Below are positions 51,233 to 61,760 of a stretch of DNA of 64,000 nucleotides, piece after piece. Both the position numbers and the translations under genes were made by a program. The stretch's first letter is position 1. Each line of letters starts with the position of its first letter. The notes beneath the pieces are model-generated. The model saw only the letters and a list, made by a program, of their open reading frames with translations, had not been told where the DNA came from and ran no database searches. Source of the stretch: Bryobacter aggregatus MPL3 (GTDB lineage: Bacteria; Acidobacteriota; Terriglobia; Bryobacterales; Bryobacteraceae); NCBI RefSeq assembly GCF_000702445.1, contig NZ_JNIF01000003.1, forward strand, positions 4,030,001 through 4,094,000. Direction: 5' to 3'.

Positions 51233-52886
51233 TTTCCACCCAGCGATCACAGGCCAAGCAAACCAGCAGGCAGGGCTTCACCGCATCCATTCGTGCTTCG
51301 TACTTCTTCGAGGGGTTTGTGGTGTTCACGTGGACAAAGCGGGTGTCGGGATGCTCTTTGAGCAGTAGCGCCTGAATCGGATACTCCAACTGAAATATGT
51401 TGATATCCATCGCCAGATCGCGGCAGGAAGAAGCCCGCAGTTGCTGCATTGTCTCGTCATACTGCTTCCGCACATTCCACGGTTTCATGTCGTTGTAGTA
51501 AAGATCCTCGCGCGTGAACTGGAACATGTTCTCCGGTCCTCGTAGTGGTCTCACCCAGTTCTTGAACAGCATCAGCCGCGCACCGCTCAGGAAAAGCAAG
51601 CAAATGCTAACTTGTACAAGCCAATGCATGCGGGCCAGGCTCACACCCACCAGCGCCATGCCAAGGCTGAACAGCGGCAGCCACATGCGCGACATGAAGG
51701 GTTGCCACTTCAGATAGAAGCAGAACGCTGCTGTTCCCATCGCCATGGCCCCCAGAATCAGCAGTGCCCGCTTGTCCTGCTTCCAGGCCAGATAGATCGC
51801 CGCCCCCACCAGCAGCGCCAGATGCCAGCCATTGGCCGAGTCCGTCTCATGTAGCGTCCGCCGGGGAGCCGCATACTTTTCACCTCGCCAGGTCATGGCC
51901 GGATCGCTGGCCTGCAGGCCCAAGGCTTCATGGGCTTGGAGCGTCATCGCATAGACCCCGTCGTTCCAACGCTGTGATCCTGACCCCATCTGTTCGCTGA
52001 GATGGCGCATCAGATTCGAGGCAAGGGGCTGCCAACTGAGATACTCATTCCGCCACCGGTAGCGGCCGTCCGCTTGGGCGGAATCAAAGCCAAGCGGTGA
52101 TCCGCTCAGGTCATAGTTCCGCCAGAAGAAAGGGCCGTTGATCAGCAGTACCAGCAGCGCCACATGGGGAATCGCCCGCGGAATCAGCAAGAGCACCAGC
52201 GGGCCGCAGAAGAGAAACGCAGTGCCTTTGGTCAAGCAGGCCAGCCCGCAAGCTGTTGCCACAGCCCACTTCCGGCCAGAGAGCGCGTAGGAGACCATCG
52301 TGATCAGCAGGAAGCTCAACAGCGCCTCATTTTTTACGCCAGAGCCCTGCATGATCCCGTTCGGTAAAGTGGCGGCGCAAAAGGCTGCCAGTGCCTGTCC
52401 TCGCGTGCCGGCGCCTAGGTTACGAGCCAATAGGCTGACGGCAATCAGATATCCGCCGGTGGAAAGCCAGGCGACACAGTTGGCCAGGCGGTCTCCGCCA
52501 CTCAAGAGTTGAAAATGCAGCAGCAGATACTCATGCAGGGGCTGCAGCATGATCTGGTTGAGATAAGGCGTTGCGAAGAACTCGACGCTATGCTGCTGGA
52601 TCCAGATCACGACGCGAGGCATATGATATGCCATCGCGTCGCTGGAATTGGGCGGGCTAACCAGTGCCGTAAAGCCTTCAATAGCCCAGATCCCGGCAAC
52701 CGGAATCCACTCCCACGAGAAATCCCACTTCACCCCGCGCAGGCCCATCGTCCAGAGCGCAAGAATGGCCGCCCAGACAATCGCAATCGCTGGCCGCCCA
52801 ATCCAGTGCACGGCGCTGAGGAGCTCCGTTGTGATGGCCACGGCCAGAACCGTGATCAGTCCAAGGGCAACGAAGCGTTCGCGCAA
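51207..52886 (-). CDS. Polytopic membrane protein, glycosyltransferase GT-C-like
   Basis: A 559-residue membrane protein with about 10 helices (for example LITVLAVAITTELLSA, AIAIVWAAILALWTMGL, FGPLVLLLIPRAIPHVALLVLLIN). PPNSSDAMAYHMPRVVIWIQQ (about 77-97) holds the loop-1 Asp typical of GT-C glycosyltransferases and ArnT-like proteins that use polyprenyl-linked sugars. The soluble C-terminal domain (about 430-559) is small. It probably decorates an envelope glycan or lipid. It is the last gene of the pepP-accB-accC operon, starting 12 bp after accC. Acceptor unknown. Confidence 0.75.
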   Translation of the reverse strand: MRERFVALGLITVLAVAITTELLSAVHWIGRPAIAIVWAAILALWTMGLRGVKWDFSWEWIPVAGIWAIEGFTALVSPPNSSDAMAYHMPRVVIWIQQHSVEFFATPYLNQIMLQPLHEYLLLHFQLLSGGDRLANCVAWLSTGGYLIAVSLLARNLGAGTRGQALAAFCAATLPNGIMQGSGVKNEALLSFLLITMVSYALSGRKWAVATACGLACLTKGTAFLFCGPLVLLLIPRAIPHVALLVLLINGPFFWRNYDLSGSPLGFDSAQADGRYRWRNEYLSWQPLASNLMRHLSEQMGSGSQRWNDGVYAMTLQAHEALGLQASDPAMTWRGEKYAAPRRTLHETDSANGWHLALLVGAAIYLAWKQDKRALLILGAMAMGTAAFCFYLKWQPFMSRMWLPLFSLGMALVGVSLARMHWLVQVSICLLFLSGARLMLFKNWVRPLRGPENMFQFTREDLYYNDMKPWNVRKQYDETMQQLRASSCRDLAMDINIFQLEYPIQALLLKEHPDTRFVHVNTTNPSKKYEARMDAVKPCLLVCLACDRWVETIPAPPRP

Positions 52887-52898
52887 AGCGAATCTCTC

Positions 52899-54254
52899 TT
52901 AGTGCTTCTGAATCGAAGCGAGTTTGCGAGCGATAAAGGTCGTGTCGAAGTTGCCCGAAGCGAAATCTTCATCGTCCATGATCTTCCGCTGCAGCGGAAT
53001 TGAAGTGTAGATCCCTTCCACCACAAACATATCGAGCGCACGTTTCATCCGCGCGATCGCTTCAGTACGGTCACGGCCATGGACGATCAGCTTTGCCACC
53101 AGAGAGTCATAATAAGGCGGAATCACACCGTCTGTATAGACAGCGGTGTCCACGCGTACGCCAATGCCACCGGGCAGATTGAGGCCGGTAATCTTGCCAG
53201 GGCAGGGTGCGAAAGTTTCGGGATGCTCGGCATTGATGCGGCACTCAATGGCATGTCCATTCAGGCGGATCGGTCCCTCGAGAATGTCTTCCAGCCGCTC
53301 GCCAGCTGCAATGCGAATCTGCGACTTCACCAGGTCAATCCCCGTAATCATCTCGGTCACCGGATGTTCCACCTGAATGCGGGCGTTCACTTCAATGAAG
53401 TACAACTTGCCCTGTTCATCCATCAGAAATTCCACCGTGCCGGCGTTGCGATAGCCAATCGCCTTCAGCGCCTTCTTCAGGGCCGCGATGGTCTCCTCCC
53501 GCAACTGCGGGCTCATGACAGGAGAAGGAGCTTCTTCGATCAACTTCTGGTGCCGGCGCTGGATCGAGCACTCGCGCTCGCCCAACACCTCGACATTGCC
53601 ATGCTCATCGGCGAGCACTTGGAACTCGATATGCCGTGGGGCGCCAATGTACTTCTCGAGATAGATATCTGGCACCGTAAAGGCTGCACCAGCTTCGTTC
53701 TGCGCCTGCGCCAATAGGTTCGGCAGTTCTTCGGCGGAATGGACCACACGCATGCCGCGTCCGCCGCCGCCGGCTGCCGCCTTCAGAATCACCGGGTAGC
53801 CGATTTTGGCGGCATAGTCCAGTGCTTCTTCGGCACTGGTCAGCGCTTCCGGCGAACCGGGCAGCACGGGCACCCCGGCTTCCTTCATCACTTGGCGCGC
53901 CTTCTGCTTCAGGCCCATCATCCGCGTCACTTCGGGCGTCGGACCAATGAACTTGATCCCGCTCATGCCGCAGACTTCGGCAAAGCGATCATTCTCGCTG
54001 AGGAAGCCATAGCCGGGATGGATCGCTTCGGCATTGGTGATCTCAGCCGCGCTGATCACGCTCGGGATGTCGAGATAGCTGCGGGCGCTCTTGGCGGGAC
54101 CGATGCAAACCGCTTCGTCCGCGAAGCGGACATGCAAGCTATGCCGGTCCGCTTCGGAGTAAACCGCAACGGTCTTAATCCCAAGGTCCTTGGCTGCGCA
54201 GATGACGCGCAGGGCGATTTCGCCACGATTGGCAATCAGAATTTTCTGGAACAT
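52899..54254 (-). CDS. accC: Acetyl-CoA carboxylase biotin carboxylase subunit
   Basis: A 451-residue ATP-grasp enzyme that carboxylates biotin on AccB, the first half-reaction of malonyl-CoA synthesis. [22 protein letters not shown] (5-26) opens the N-terminal domain. [14 protein letters not shown] is the flexible ATP-grasp glycine loop. [15 protein letters not shown] is the catalytic region, and the C-terminal domain includes [21 protein letters not shown]. The length is normal. It lies 6 bp downstream of accB and is co-transcribed with it. Confidence 0.97.
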   Translation of the reverse strand: MFQKILIANRGEIALRVICAAKDLGIKTVAVYSEADRHSLHVRFADEAVCIGPAKSARSYLDIPSVISAAEITNAEAIHPGYGFLSENDRFAEVCGMSGIKFIGPTPEVTRMMGLKQKARQVMKEAGVPVLPGSPEALTSAEEALDYAAKIGYPVILKAAAGGGGRGMRVVHSAEELPNLLAQAQNEAGAAFTVPDIYLEKYIGAPRHIEFQVLADEHGNVEVLGERECSIQRRHQKLIEEAPSPVMSPQLREETIAALKKALKAIGYRNAGTVEFLMDEQGKLYFIEVNARIQVEHPVTEMITGIDLVKSQIRIAAGERLEDILEGPIRLNGHAIECRINAEHPETFAPCPGKITGLNLPGGIGVRVDTAVYTDGVIPPYYDSLVAKLIVHGRDRTEAIARMKRALDMFVVEGIYTSIPLQRKIMDDEDFASGNFDTTFIARKLASIQKH

Positions 54255-54260
54255 GGCGCC

Positions 54261-54704
54261 TTAGTTTGGCCGGATCGTGAACAGTGCTTCGCCATATTCA
54301 ACAGGCTTACCGTTCTCTACCAGCTTGGCGACCACAACGCCAGAGACTTCCGCTTCAATCTCATTCATCAGCTTCATCGATTCGATAATGCAAACGGTCG
54401 TCTTCGCCGTAACCGGATCGCCCACCTTCACAAAGGGCCCGGCCTCGGGGGACGGGGACTCATAGAAGGTCCCAACGATCGGGGACTTGATCGTGTAGAG
54501 GTTGTCCTTGGGCGCAATGGGCGCAGCGTTTGCCGCAGTTGCGGGTGGCGGCGCCACAGGAGCGGCGCTAGGCGCCAGAATCACTTCCTGCCGGACGGCC
54601 GCGCGCTGGATCCGGACTCGGTTCTCGCCACGCTGTACTTCCAGTTCCGCTACGCCGGTTTCATCGGCGAGCCGGATCAGTTCTTTGATCTCTTCAATAT
54701 TCAT
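54261..54704 (-). CDS. accB: Biotin carboxyl carrier protein
   Basis: A 147-residue BCCP. The N-terminal part (MNIEEIKELIRLADETGVAE) is the usual AccB helix, the middle (about 48-70) is an Ala-Pro-rich linker, and the C-terminal lipoyl-type domain holds the biotin lysine in CIIESMKLMNEIEAE. The canonical motif is EAMKM(M)N, so Ser and Leu substitutions here are conservative. ATG 54704 is preferred; a TTG nine codons earlier lies within the pepP tail. It is 8 bp downstream of the pepP stop and 6 bp upstream of accC. Confidence 0.96.
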   Translation of the reverse strand: MNIEEIKELIRLADETGVAELEVQRGENRVRIQRAAVRQEVILAPSAAPVAPPPATAANAAPIAPKDNLYTIKSPIVGTFYESPSPEAGPFVKVGDPVTAKTTVCIIESMKLMNEIEAEVSGVVVAKLVENGKPVEYGEALFTIRPN

Positions 54705-54712
54705 CGCAGGGT

Positions 54713-55801
54713 CTAACCTACTATTGTCCAACCTTTTGGGGTCGGTGTGAGAATCTCTACTCCGCTTTCCGTCACGATCACCGTATCTTCGATCCGAACG
54801 CCCCCAAATCCGGGCTGATAAACGCCTGGTTCGACGGTAATCGCCATTCCCGCTTCCAACACCGTCTGGTCTGCTTTGCCTAGCCGCGGAGCTTCGTGGA
54901 TCTCCAGTCCCAGTCCATGGCCGGTGGAATGGACAAAAAGTTTGTCGAGCTTGTGCCTCTTTAGCGCTTTGACCGCTGCCGCATGGATGTCCGCCGCAGT
55001 GCGTCCCGGCCGAATGGCAGCCAGCGCATCCAATTGCGATTCGAGGACCGCCTCATACATCCGGATCGCCTGCTCCGGCATTGTGCCGACGCCCAGCGTA
55101 CGTGTCATGTCGCTCATATAGCCATGGAGACACGCACCCATATCGATCAACAGAAAGCCACCCGGCTCGATCTTGGCATCCCGCGGGCTCGCATGAGGTA
55201 AGGCAGAGTGCGCACCACTGGCCACGATCGTGTCAAAGGCTGGGCCTTCCGCACCCAGCTTGCGTTGTTGGTAATCGATCTCGGTGGCCAGGTCTTTTTC
55301 GCGAATGCCGGGCTTGAAGCGCTTCATCGCATTTGCGAATGCCTTGGAATTCAGTAGGACGCTCGCGCGAATTGCCGCGATTTCTTCCTCGGACTTTACC
55401 CACCTGGGCCTTTCGGCAGACGTTCCGAGCGGCACGAGTTTCCCCATGGCCGACAGGGCCTTAGAAAATCCATAGGAAGCCCGGGCATCCTCGAAGCCAA
55501 TTTTCTTATATTTTAGGGCTTTCGCCTTAGTCTCTAGTGCCTTTAAAAGAGGCCCTTTGGCGACCGTAACCGGGCAGGAGACTTGTTCCTTCGCCTGGGT
55601 TGTATACCGGGGGTCGGTGAACAACCTGAGTCCTTTGCCGTCGACCAGGAGCAGCGCGTTCGATCCGGTGAAAGCGGTGTAGTATCTGATGTTTACGAGG
55701 CTACTGAGGACAATTGCATCCACCTTTTTCTCGGCGAGCAATCCGCGTAGTACTCTCGTTCGCAGGGACAGCTGAGACGGGTTTGGAGAGGAGTTCTGCA
55801 A
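54713..55801 (-). CDS. pepP: Xaa-Pro aminopeptidase, M24 family
   Basis: A 362-residue cytoplasmic metallopeptidase that removes N-terminal residues before proline. A creatinase-like N-terminal domain (LAEKKVDAIVLSSLVNIRYYTAFTGSNALLL) is followed by the pita-bread catalytic domain: GGFLLIDMGACLHGYMSDMTRTLGVG supplies Asp ligands, HSTGHGLGLEIHEAP the His pair, and EAGMAITVEPGVY and GVRIEDTVIV the Glu ligands. TTG appears to be the start, and no ribosome site is visible. pepP-accB-accC is a common bacterial arrangement (with efp often nearby); efp is not seen here. Confidence 0.92.
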   Translation of the reverse strand: MQNSSPNPSQLSLRTRVLRGLLAEKKVDAIVLSSLVNIRYYTAFTGSNALLLVDGKGLRLFTDPRYTTQAKEQVSCPVTVAKGPLLKALETKAKALKYKKIGFEDARASYGFSKALSAMGKLVPLGTSAERPRWVKSEEEIAAIRASVLLNSKAFANAMKRFKPGIREKDLATEIDYQQRKLGAEGPAFDTIVASGAHSALPHASPRDAKIEPGGFLLIDMGACLHGYMSDMTRTLGVGTMPEQAIRMYEAVLESQLDALAAIRPGRTAADIHAAAVKALKRHKLDKLFVHSTGHGLGLEIHEAPRLGKADQTVLEAGMAITVEPGVYQPGFGGVRIEDTVIVTESGVEILTPTPKGWTIVG

Positions 55802-55896
55802 GCTGAAATGGTACCATTACCGACTACATTCAGAGTTTAGAAAACATGGCCTCAAAACTAAGATATCCGACGCTACCATTTTGAGTGTAGAAGTAT

Positions 55897-57069
55897 ATGA
55901 ATCGTCGAATCCAAGAAGGAATGCTGGTACTGCTTGTCGCGGGACTTCAGTTCGCTTGCTCCCGTGAATCGAGAAAAGAGAACGAAGTCGCCGCTCGTTT
56001 TCATGCCGTAGAGGTTGAGCCCAATCATCAAGTTGACTTGTCAAAACGGCAGGTATTTCCTTTCTCTGTTGTGCCTGGGGGCACACTCGACCAGAAGGAA
56101 GTCAAAGCGAAGGTTGCGATCGACCCGGTGGTCCGGGAGCATTACAAAGGAATCGATTTTGACAAGCTCAAGGCTTTCCGGCTGACGCGGCCTGCAACCG
56201 GCTATGTTTCCTACCGCATCGGGGACCGTATCTTCTGGACGGCGAAACGTCTTGCTTTCAAACCCGGCGAGATTTTGCTGAGTGACGGTGTGAACGTGCT
56301 CCGCGGGCGCTGTGGCAACCGGGTTTCGCTCCAGGCGAAGGGGCCGGTTCAAAAAAATGCGGAGCCTTCAGAAGCTGTTCTCGATGCCCCGAGCTGGGAT
56401 GGTCCTGTTTTTCAAGCCATGGTTCGCGAGGCGAATGGCCAGGATTCCGGTTTGCCTTTCGTGCTGCCGAACCAAATGCCGAATGCCATTGCTACGATGC
56501 AGCATGACTTGCCGGATGGTCTCTTTCCCATTGCTCCCAGCGTTCTTAATAGCGGACCCGGTATGATCGGCGGTGGGTTGCCTGGCGGCCTCAGCAGTGG
56601 TGGTCAGAATGAATCTCCGGTGCTTGAGTCGCATCCTCCCTTTGTCTATATCGCGACGAATCCCGTGTTTCCGCCGGTTCCCGGCATCATTATCAATCCG
56701 CAGCCGCCCTTGGAATTTCCTACTGGCCCGGAGCCCATCTTCTACGTTCCTGTGCCCTCAACCAGCACTTCAGTGCTCTTCATGCCCGGGCCGAATCCTG
56801 GTGTGCTTCCTCCCACCGTGCAACCCCCAGACTGGCCGGTTTTTCCGCCGGGAGCGCCGTTTCCTCCGATTTACGAGCCTCCTGGGACGCCAATCGTGCC
56901 GGAAGTTGACCCGCCGATTGTGGTTCCGCCTGGTGAAAATCCGATTCCAGACGCACCACCGCCGCAGGTGGCACCTGTCCCAGAGCCAGGGACTCTGTTG
57001 TTGGTACCCGCTGCGGCGGCGTGGTTGTTCTACTTGAGGCGGTCTGCGGCGGCCAAAGCCGGCTCGTAA
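55897..57069 (+). CDS. Proline-rich exported protein with PEP-CTERM sorting tail
   Basis: A 390-residue secreted protein. The N-terminus is hydrophobic (MLVLLVAGLQFAC) with a possible but imperfect lipobox at Cys21. The first 170 residues form an unknown folded region (RQVFPFSVVPGGTLDQ; YRIGDRIFWTAKRLAFKPGEILLSDG). Residues 220-360 are a low-complexity Pro/Pro-Gly stretch. The C-terminus, [22 protein letters not shown], is a PEP-CTERM signal, recognised by exosortase for envelope sorting. Exosortase is not in this window. The tail overlaps the tpx gene by 40 bp. Confidence 0.82.
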   Translation: MNRRIQEGMLVLLVAGLQFACSRESRKENEVAARFHAVEVEPNHQVDLSKRQVFPFSVVPGGTLDQKEVKAKVAIDPVVREHYKGIDFDKLKAFRLTRPATGYVSYRIGDRIFWTAKRLAFKPGEILLSDGVNVLRGRCGNRVSLQAKGPVQKNAEPSEAVLDAPSWDGPVFQAMVREANGQDSGLPFVLPNQMPNAIATMQHDLPDGLFPIAPSVLNSGPGMIGGGLPGGLSSGGQNESPVLESHPPFVYIATNPVFPPVPGIIINPQPPLEFPTGPEPIFYVPVPSTSTSVLFMPGPNPGVLPPTVQPPDWPVFPPGAPFPPIYEPPGTPIVPEVDPPIVVPPGENPIPDAPPPQVAPVPEPGTLLLVPAAAAWLFYLRRSAAAKAGS

Positions 57070-57533
57070 GCCGGATGCTCGGACATCTCGCTGACGTACT
57101 CGACGTGCTGGATGACGTTGTTCTTATCGATGACAAAGATCGCGCGGCTTTCAAAGCGGAGCGGCTCGATGAGCGTGCCGTAGTTGGTGCCAAAGCTGGC
57201 ATTCTTGTGGTCGCTGAGCATCTTGACCTTGTCGATGCCGAAGTTGCTGCACCAGCGGCTCTGCGCGAAGGGCAGATCCATCGAGACCGTGTAGACTTCG
57301 ACGCCTTCCATCTTGGCGATCTCATCATTGAAGCGTTTGGTCTGCGCATCGCAGACCGGGGTGTCGAGGCTCGGCACGACGCTGATGATGCGCACCGTGC
57401 CACCATCGCCGAGAGTCACCGATTTCATATCGGAGCCGGTGAGTTCAAAATTCGGGGCTTTGTCGCCCACTTTCAATTCAGGGCCAACCAGCTTCAGCGG
57501 GTTGCCGTGCAGAGTCGTAACACGATCAGACAT
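57030..57533 (-). CDS. tpx: Thiol peroxidase
   Basis: A 167-residue atypical two-cysteine peroxiredoxin reducing H2O2 and alkyl hydroperoxides with thioredoxin. The peroxidatic Cys is in [18 protein letters not shown] (about residue 60); the resolving Cys is in [19 protein letters not shown] (about 94), the standard Tpx spacing. PAYEPALAA at the end is the C-terminal helix. The start overlaps the YyaL gene stop by 8 bp, linking it to a thioredoxin-fold protein made from the same mRNA. Confidence 0.96.
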   Translation of the reverse strand: MSDRVTTLHGNPLKLVGPELKVGDKAPNFELTGSDMKSVTLGDGGTVRIISVVPSLDTPVCDAQTKRFNDEIAKMEGVEVYTVSMDLPFAQSRWCSNFGIDKVKMLSDHKNASFGTNYGTLIEPLRFESRAIFVIDKNNVIQHVEYVSEMSEHPAYEPALAAADRLK

Positions 57534-59484
57534 GAGTAGAGTTTAGCAGCGCCTCCAAATCGCTCCCGTTGTGAACGGGCAACTGGCAAACGAAGTTCTC
57601 GCAGACATAAGCGCCCGGCTTCTGGCCCTCTGGCCGGTAAAGGATCCGGTGGAAGGGCAGGAAGCGTTTGTCGAGCACTTTGCGGTATTCGGAGACATCC
57701 TCGCCTTCGAGAATGATCTGCCGCGGCGGCAGCGCGAGCAGAGCGCCAACCATACGGGGCATGGTGCCCATGCGCTTGGCAAAGGCGCGGAAGGTCTTCT
57801 CCGGATCTTCCCCCAAACGGAGCAGCACTTGGGCAGCGATGGAATTGCCGCTCGGTTCTGCGCCGTCGTAATCGTCCTTGATGCGCAACAGGACGTTTGC
57901 ATCGGCTTCGGTGGTCGAGTAGAAGCCACCGGCTTCGTGGTCTTCAAAGAGGTCGGTCATATCGCCGGCGAGCTTGCGGGCGAGGTCGATGTAGTGCTCG
58001 TTTGCAGTGGCCTCGTAGAGGTCGATCAGCGCATAGGCGAAGCTCGCATAGTCGTCGAGGAAGCCGGGGATCGCAGCCTCGCCATCGCGGTAGCGGCGGA
58101 GCAGGATTCCGTTTGCTGTCAGTAGCTTGTCTTCGATAAACTTTGTTGCTGCAATCGCTGCGTCCAGGTAGCGGGGCTCGTTGAGGGCGCGGCCTGCGGT
58201 GACGAAGGCCGAGATCATGAGCGCGTTCCAGGAGGTGAGCACCTTGTCGTCGAGATGCGGGCGGACGCGCTGGTTGCGGGCGGCGAGCAGTTTGGCGCGG
58301 AGTTCCTCAGGTAGGGGATCGGTGTCGGGGTTGGACAGGTAGAGGATGTTCTTGCCGGTGAATTCCGCGTGCGGGTCTTCGTGGACGTTGCCGTTGCGCT
58401 CGATGCCGAAGCGCTTGGCAAACCAGGGCATGCGGTCTGCGCCAACGATCGATTCGAGCTCTTCCCAGGACCAGATGTAGAAGGCGCCTTCGCCCTTCTC
58501 ATGCGGGTGCGCCGGGTCGATGACGCTGTCCGCATCTTCGGCAGAGTAGAAAGCTCCTTCGGGGTGGCGGAGGTCGCGCAGGACGTAGTCGAGGGTTTCG
58601 CGGGCGGTCTGTGCGAGCGCTTTGTTGCCGGTGAGCTGGTAGGCCTCGATGTAGGCGTTGACGAGTTGGGCCTGGTCATAGAGCATCTTCTCGAAGTGCG
58701 GGACGAACCACTGCGCGTCAACCGAGTAGCGGTGGAAGCCGCCGCCGAGTTGATCGTTCATTCCACCGAGCGCCATCTCCTGGAGGGTCTTGACGGCCAT
58801 CTCAAGCGAGTCCTCTGTTTTGGTGACGAGGTAATGGCGGAGGAGGAAGTTCAGCGTTACGGGGCGAGGGAACTTCGGCGCGGCTCCGAAGCCGCCGAGG
58901 TTCTTGTCAAAGGAACGGCTCATGCCGTGGTAGATGGTCTCGGCGACCTTTCGCGTATCGATGACACCTTCGCCGGGTGAGCTGTAGTTGTTGTGGCGCA
59001 GGCTCTCAAGCATGGAGTCCGTGGAGTCCAGGATGCGCGGGCGATCGGTCTTCCAGGCGTTGGCGAGCTGTTGCAGCACGGTGCGGAAGCCGGGACGGCC
59101 GTAGCGGTTCTCCGGCGGGAAGTAAGTGCCGCCGTAGAAGGGCTTCAAGTCTGGAGTGAGCCAGACGCTCATCGGCCAACCGCCAGAGCCAGTGGTGGCC
59201 TGGACGAACATCATATAGATGCGGTCGATGTCGGGACGCTCTTCGCGGTCGAGCTTGATCGAGATGAAGTCGCCGTTGAGGACTTCGGCGATCGACTCGT
59301 TCTCGAAGCTTTCGCGCTCCATAACATGGCACCAGTGGCAGGTGGAGTAGCCGATGCTCAGGAAGATCGGCTTGTCCTCGGCACGCGCGGCGGCAAAGGC
59401 CTCTTCGCCCCAGGGACGCCAGTCGACCGGGTTGTTGGCGTGCTGGAGGAGGTAGGGGCTCTTCTCGCCCGCGAGGCGGTTCAT
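57526..59484 (-). CDS. YyaL-like protein with N-terminal thioredoxin domain
   Basis: A 652-residue cytoplasmic protein of the YyaL/DUF255 family. Residues 1-160 form the thioredoxin-like domain: [19 protein letters not shown], then [19 protein letters not shown] with the CxxC active pair, [15 protein letters not shown], and [24 protein letters not shown]. The rest is an alpha/alpha-barrel glycosidase-like part ([34 protein letters not shown]). Function is unproven, though redox-linked roles are suspected. It overlaps rnr by an ATGA-type 4 bp and tpx by 8 bp, so the three are co-translated. Confidence 0.92.
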   Translation of the reverse strand: MNRLAGEKSPYLLQHANNPVDWRPWGEEAFAAARAEDKPIFLSIGYSTCHWCHVMERESFENESIAEVLNGDFISIKLDREERPDIDRIYMMFVQATTGSGGWPMSVWLTPDLKPFYGGTYFPPENRYGRPGFRTVLQQLANAWKTDRPRILDSTDSMLESLRHNNYSSPGEGVIDTRKVAETIYHGMSRSFDKNLGGFGAAPKFPRPVTLNFLLRHYLVTKTEDSLEMAVKTLQEMALGGMNDQLGGGFHRYSVDAQWFVPHFEKMLYDQAQLVNAYIEAYQLTGNKALAQTARETLDYVLRDLRHPEGAFYSAEDADSVIDPAHPHEKGEGAFYIWSWEELESIVGADRMPWFAKRFGIERNGNVHEDPHAEFTGKNILYLSNPDTDPLPEELRAKLLAARNQRVRPHLDDKVLTSWNALMISAFVTAGRALNEPRYLDAAIAATKFIEDKLLTANGILLRRYRDGEAAIPGFLDDYASFAYALIDLYEATANEHYIDLARKLAGDMTDLFEDHEAGGFYSTTEADANVLLRIKDDYDGAEPSGNSIAAQVLLRLGEDPEKTFRAFAKRMGTMPRMVGALLALPPRQIILEGEDVSEYRKVLDKRFLPFHRILYRPEGQKPGAYVCENFVCQLPVHNGSDLEALLNSTHV

Positions 59485-61739
59485 TGCGTCACCAGCATGA
59501 AGCTGAGTCGCTTCTCGTAGAGATCTACTTTGACGAGTGCGACCTGGACTTTGTCGCCGACGGAGAAGGCGCGTTTCGATCGTTCGCCGACGATCTTGCG
59601 GGAGAATTCGTTGTACATATAGCGGTCCTTGGGGAGGCTGTCGATGGGTACGAGACCTTCGATGAACAGCTCTTCTAATTCGATGAAGAAGCCGAACTTG
59701 GTGGTGGAGATGATCATCGCGTGGAAGTGGTCTCCAACACGGTCGCTCATAAAGCGCATCTTCTTCCATTCGACGAGTTCGCGTTCGGCCTCGGCGGCGC
59801 GGCGTTCGCTGAAGCTGGTGTCTTCGCCGAGTTGCTTCAGATACTCTTCCTCGAACCGCATGCCCGTGAGGATGCGATGGACGATGAGATCGGGGTAACG
59901 GCGAATGGGCGAGGTGAAGTGTGTGTAGGCCGGCGCGGCGAGGGCGAAGTGGCCGACGTTGTCGTTCGAGTAGCGAGCCTGTTTCAGCGAGCGGAGCATG
60001 AGGTAGCTGACGATGCGCTCCTCGGGCTTGCCTTCGATTTTGGCGACAAGCTTCTGGTAATTCTTCGAAGTGACGGTGTGAGTGGGGTTGTTGATGACGA
60101 TGTCACGGCGGATCTTGCGGCCGTCCCGCGTGCTTTGAGTGTTGCGGTACTTCTTGACCGGGACGGCTCCCATGCCGAGCGAGACGCCGAATTTTGAGGC
60201 AGCCTCTTCGAATTCGGCCACGCGCTTGGCGTCGGGTTGCTCGTGGATGCGGTAGAGGCTGGGGATGCCTTTGGCCTGGAGGTGCGTGGCAACGGCTTCG
60301 TTGGCGGCGAGCATCAGTTCCTCAATGAGGCGGTGGGCGATGTTGCGCGGGCCGCGGGAGACGCCGACCATCTCGCCGAAGGTGTCGAATTCGATGATCG
60401 GTTCGGGGAGATCGAAGTCGATGGAACCGCGACGGCTGCGCATGCGGTTCAACACCAGAGCCAACTCCTTCATGAGTTCGAAGCGTTCGACGAGCGGAGC
60501 GTAGCGGTCCCGCAGGTCGGCTTGCTCTTCGGGCGTGCCTTCGAGCAGCTTGTAGACGTTGGTGTAGGTCATGCGCTCCCGGCTGCGGATGACGCCACGG
60601 GTGAAGTCCTGCGCGAGGACTTGCCCTTTATGATCGATGTGGAGTAAGGCGCTGAGCACGAGACGCTCTTCATTGGGGCGGAGACTGCAGAGATCGGTGG
60701 AAAGCTCGATGGGCAGCATGGGGACGGCGCGGTCCGGGAAGTAGACGCTGGTGCCGCGCAGCATGGCTTCCTCGTCGATGGCCGAGCCGGGGCGGATGTA
60801 CCAGGAGACGTCGGCGATGTGGACCTGCAGCTTGTAGCTTTGATCGGGGAGCTTCTCGACCCAGACGGCATCGTCGAAGTCGCGAGCGGATTCACCGTCG
60901 ATGGTGACGATATCGTAGTCGCGGAAGTCGGTACGGCCTTCCCATTCGGCAGGGCCGAAGTCGCGCTTCATGCTGTGGGCTTCTTCGAGCACGGCTTGCG
61001 GGAAATGATGCGGCAGGTGGTGCTTGCGGATCATGATCTCGACATCGACGCCGAAGTCGTCTTCGAAGCCGAGCAGTTCGATGACGCGGCCGACGCCATT
61101 GGCGTCTTCGTCTGGGAAGTCGAGGACCTCGACGGTGACCATCATGCCGTTGATGTCTTCGACCTTGTCCGCCTTGATCTCGGTTTGGCCGACGCGATCG
61201 GGATTGACGTGGGGCGGTGGGAGCTCCATGCCTTCGGGAATTTCAATCCACTGCTTGATCTTCTGGTCATAGGGGACGACGAAGTTGCCGCGGCGGGTGA
61301 TGCGGAATTCGCCAACCATCTGCTGGTTGGCCCGATGGAGGACACGGACGATGTCGCCATTGGCTTTGCCGTCGCGGCCGATGCGTCCAATGCGGACGAG
61401 GACACGGTCACCGTGCATTGCCTTGTGAGCGTCGTCCTGATTGATAAAGATATCGCCCTCGAGGCCTTCGGGCTTCTGGTCGAGGATGACAAAGCCGAAG
61501 CCATCGCGGTGCATGCGGAGAGTGCCGGCAGAGAACTCGCGGGCCTTTGAGGCGAGCTGGAAGGTGTTGTTCCGGAGCTCGACCAGCAGACCCTTGCGGG
61601 CCAGGCGCTGGACGGAGCGTTCCACTTCTTCCCGGCGCATGCCTTTGGAGCCGAGCTCGCGGGTCAGGTTGCGGAGCGTCGTGCGGCCGTTCGGCAATCG
61701 ATTGATGTGCGCTAAGAGCGCTTCGTCCTTCACAACCAT
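59481..61739 (-). CDS. rnr: Ribonuclease R
   Basis: A 752-residue 3'-5' exoribonuclease that degrades structured RNA. An N-terminal winged-helix part ([36 protein letters not shown]) precedes cold-shock domains ([20 protein letters not shown]), the RNB catalytic domain with [17 protein letters not shown] (the acidic metal site) and [15 protein letters not shown], and a C-terminal S1 domain ([29 protein letters not shown]). The ATG at 61739 is the earliest sensible start; the divergent sulfatase starts 21 bp away. It is the first gene of rnr-yyaL-tpx. Confidence 0.95.
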   Translation of the reverse strand: MVVKDEALLAHINRLPNGRTTLRNLTRELGSKGMRREEVERSVQRLARKGLLVELRNNTFQLASKAREFSAGTLRMHRDGFGFVILDQKPEGLEGDIFINQDDAHKAMHGDRVLVRIGRIGRDGKANGDIVRVLHRANQQMVGEFRITRRGNFVVPYDQKIKQWIEIPEGMELPPPHVNPDRVGQTEIKADKVEDINGMMVTVEVLDFPDEDANGVGRVIELLGFEDDFGVDVEIMIRKHHLPHHFPQAVLEEAHSMKRDFGPAEWEGRTDFRDYDIVTIDGESARDFDDAVWVEKLPDQSYKLQVHIADVSWYIRPGSAIDEEAMLRGTSVYFPDRAVPMLPIELSTDLCSLRPNEERLVLSALLHIDHKGQVLAQDFTRGVIRSRERMTYTNVYKLLEGTPEEQADLRDRYAPLVERFELMKELALVLNRMRSRRGSIDFDLPEPIIEFDTFGEMVGVSRGPRNIAHRLIEELMLAANEAVATHLQAKGIPSLYRIHEQPDAKRVAEFEEAASKFGVSLGMGAVPVKKYRNTQSTRDGRKIRRDIVINNPTHTVTSKNYQKLVAKIEGKPEERIVSYLMLRSLKQARYSNDNVGHFALAAPAYTHFTSPIRRYPDLIVHRILTGMRFEEEYLKQLGEDTSFSERRAAEAERELVEWKKMRFMSDRVGDHFHAMIISTTKFGFFIELEELFIEGLVPIDSLPKDRYMYNEFSRKIVGERSKRAFSVGDKVQVALVKVDLYEKRLSFMLVTQ

Positions 61740-61760
61740 ATTGTCGGCTACAATCAGCCC

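Noticed and set aside
55851-55885. Inverted repeat CTCAAAA/TTTTGAG before the PEP-CTERM gene
   Set aside because: Short AT-rich arms with a 21-nt loop; too weak to call a regulatory site.
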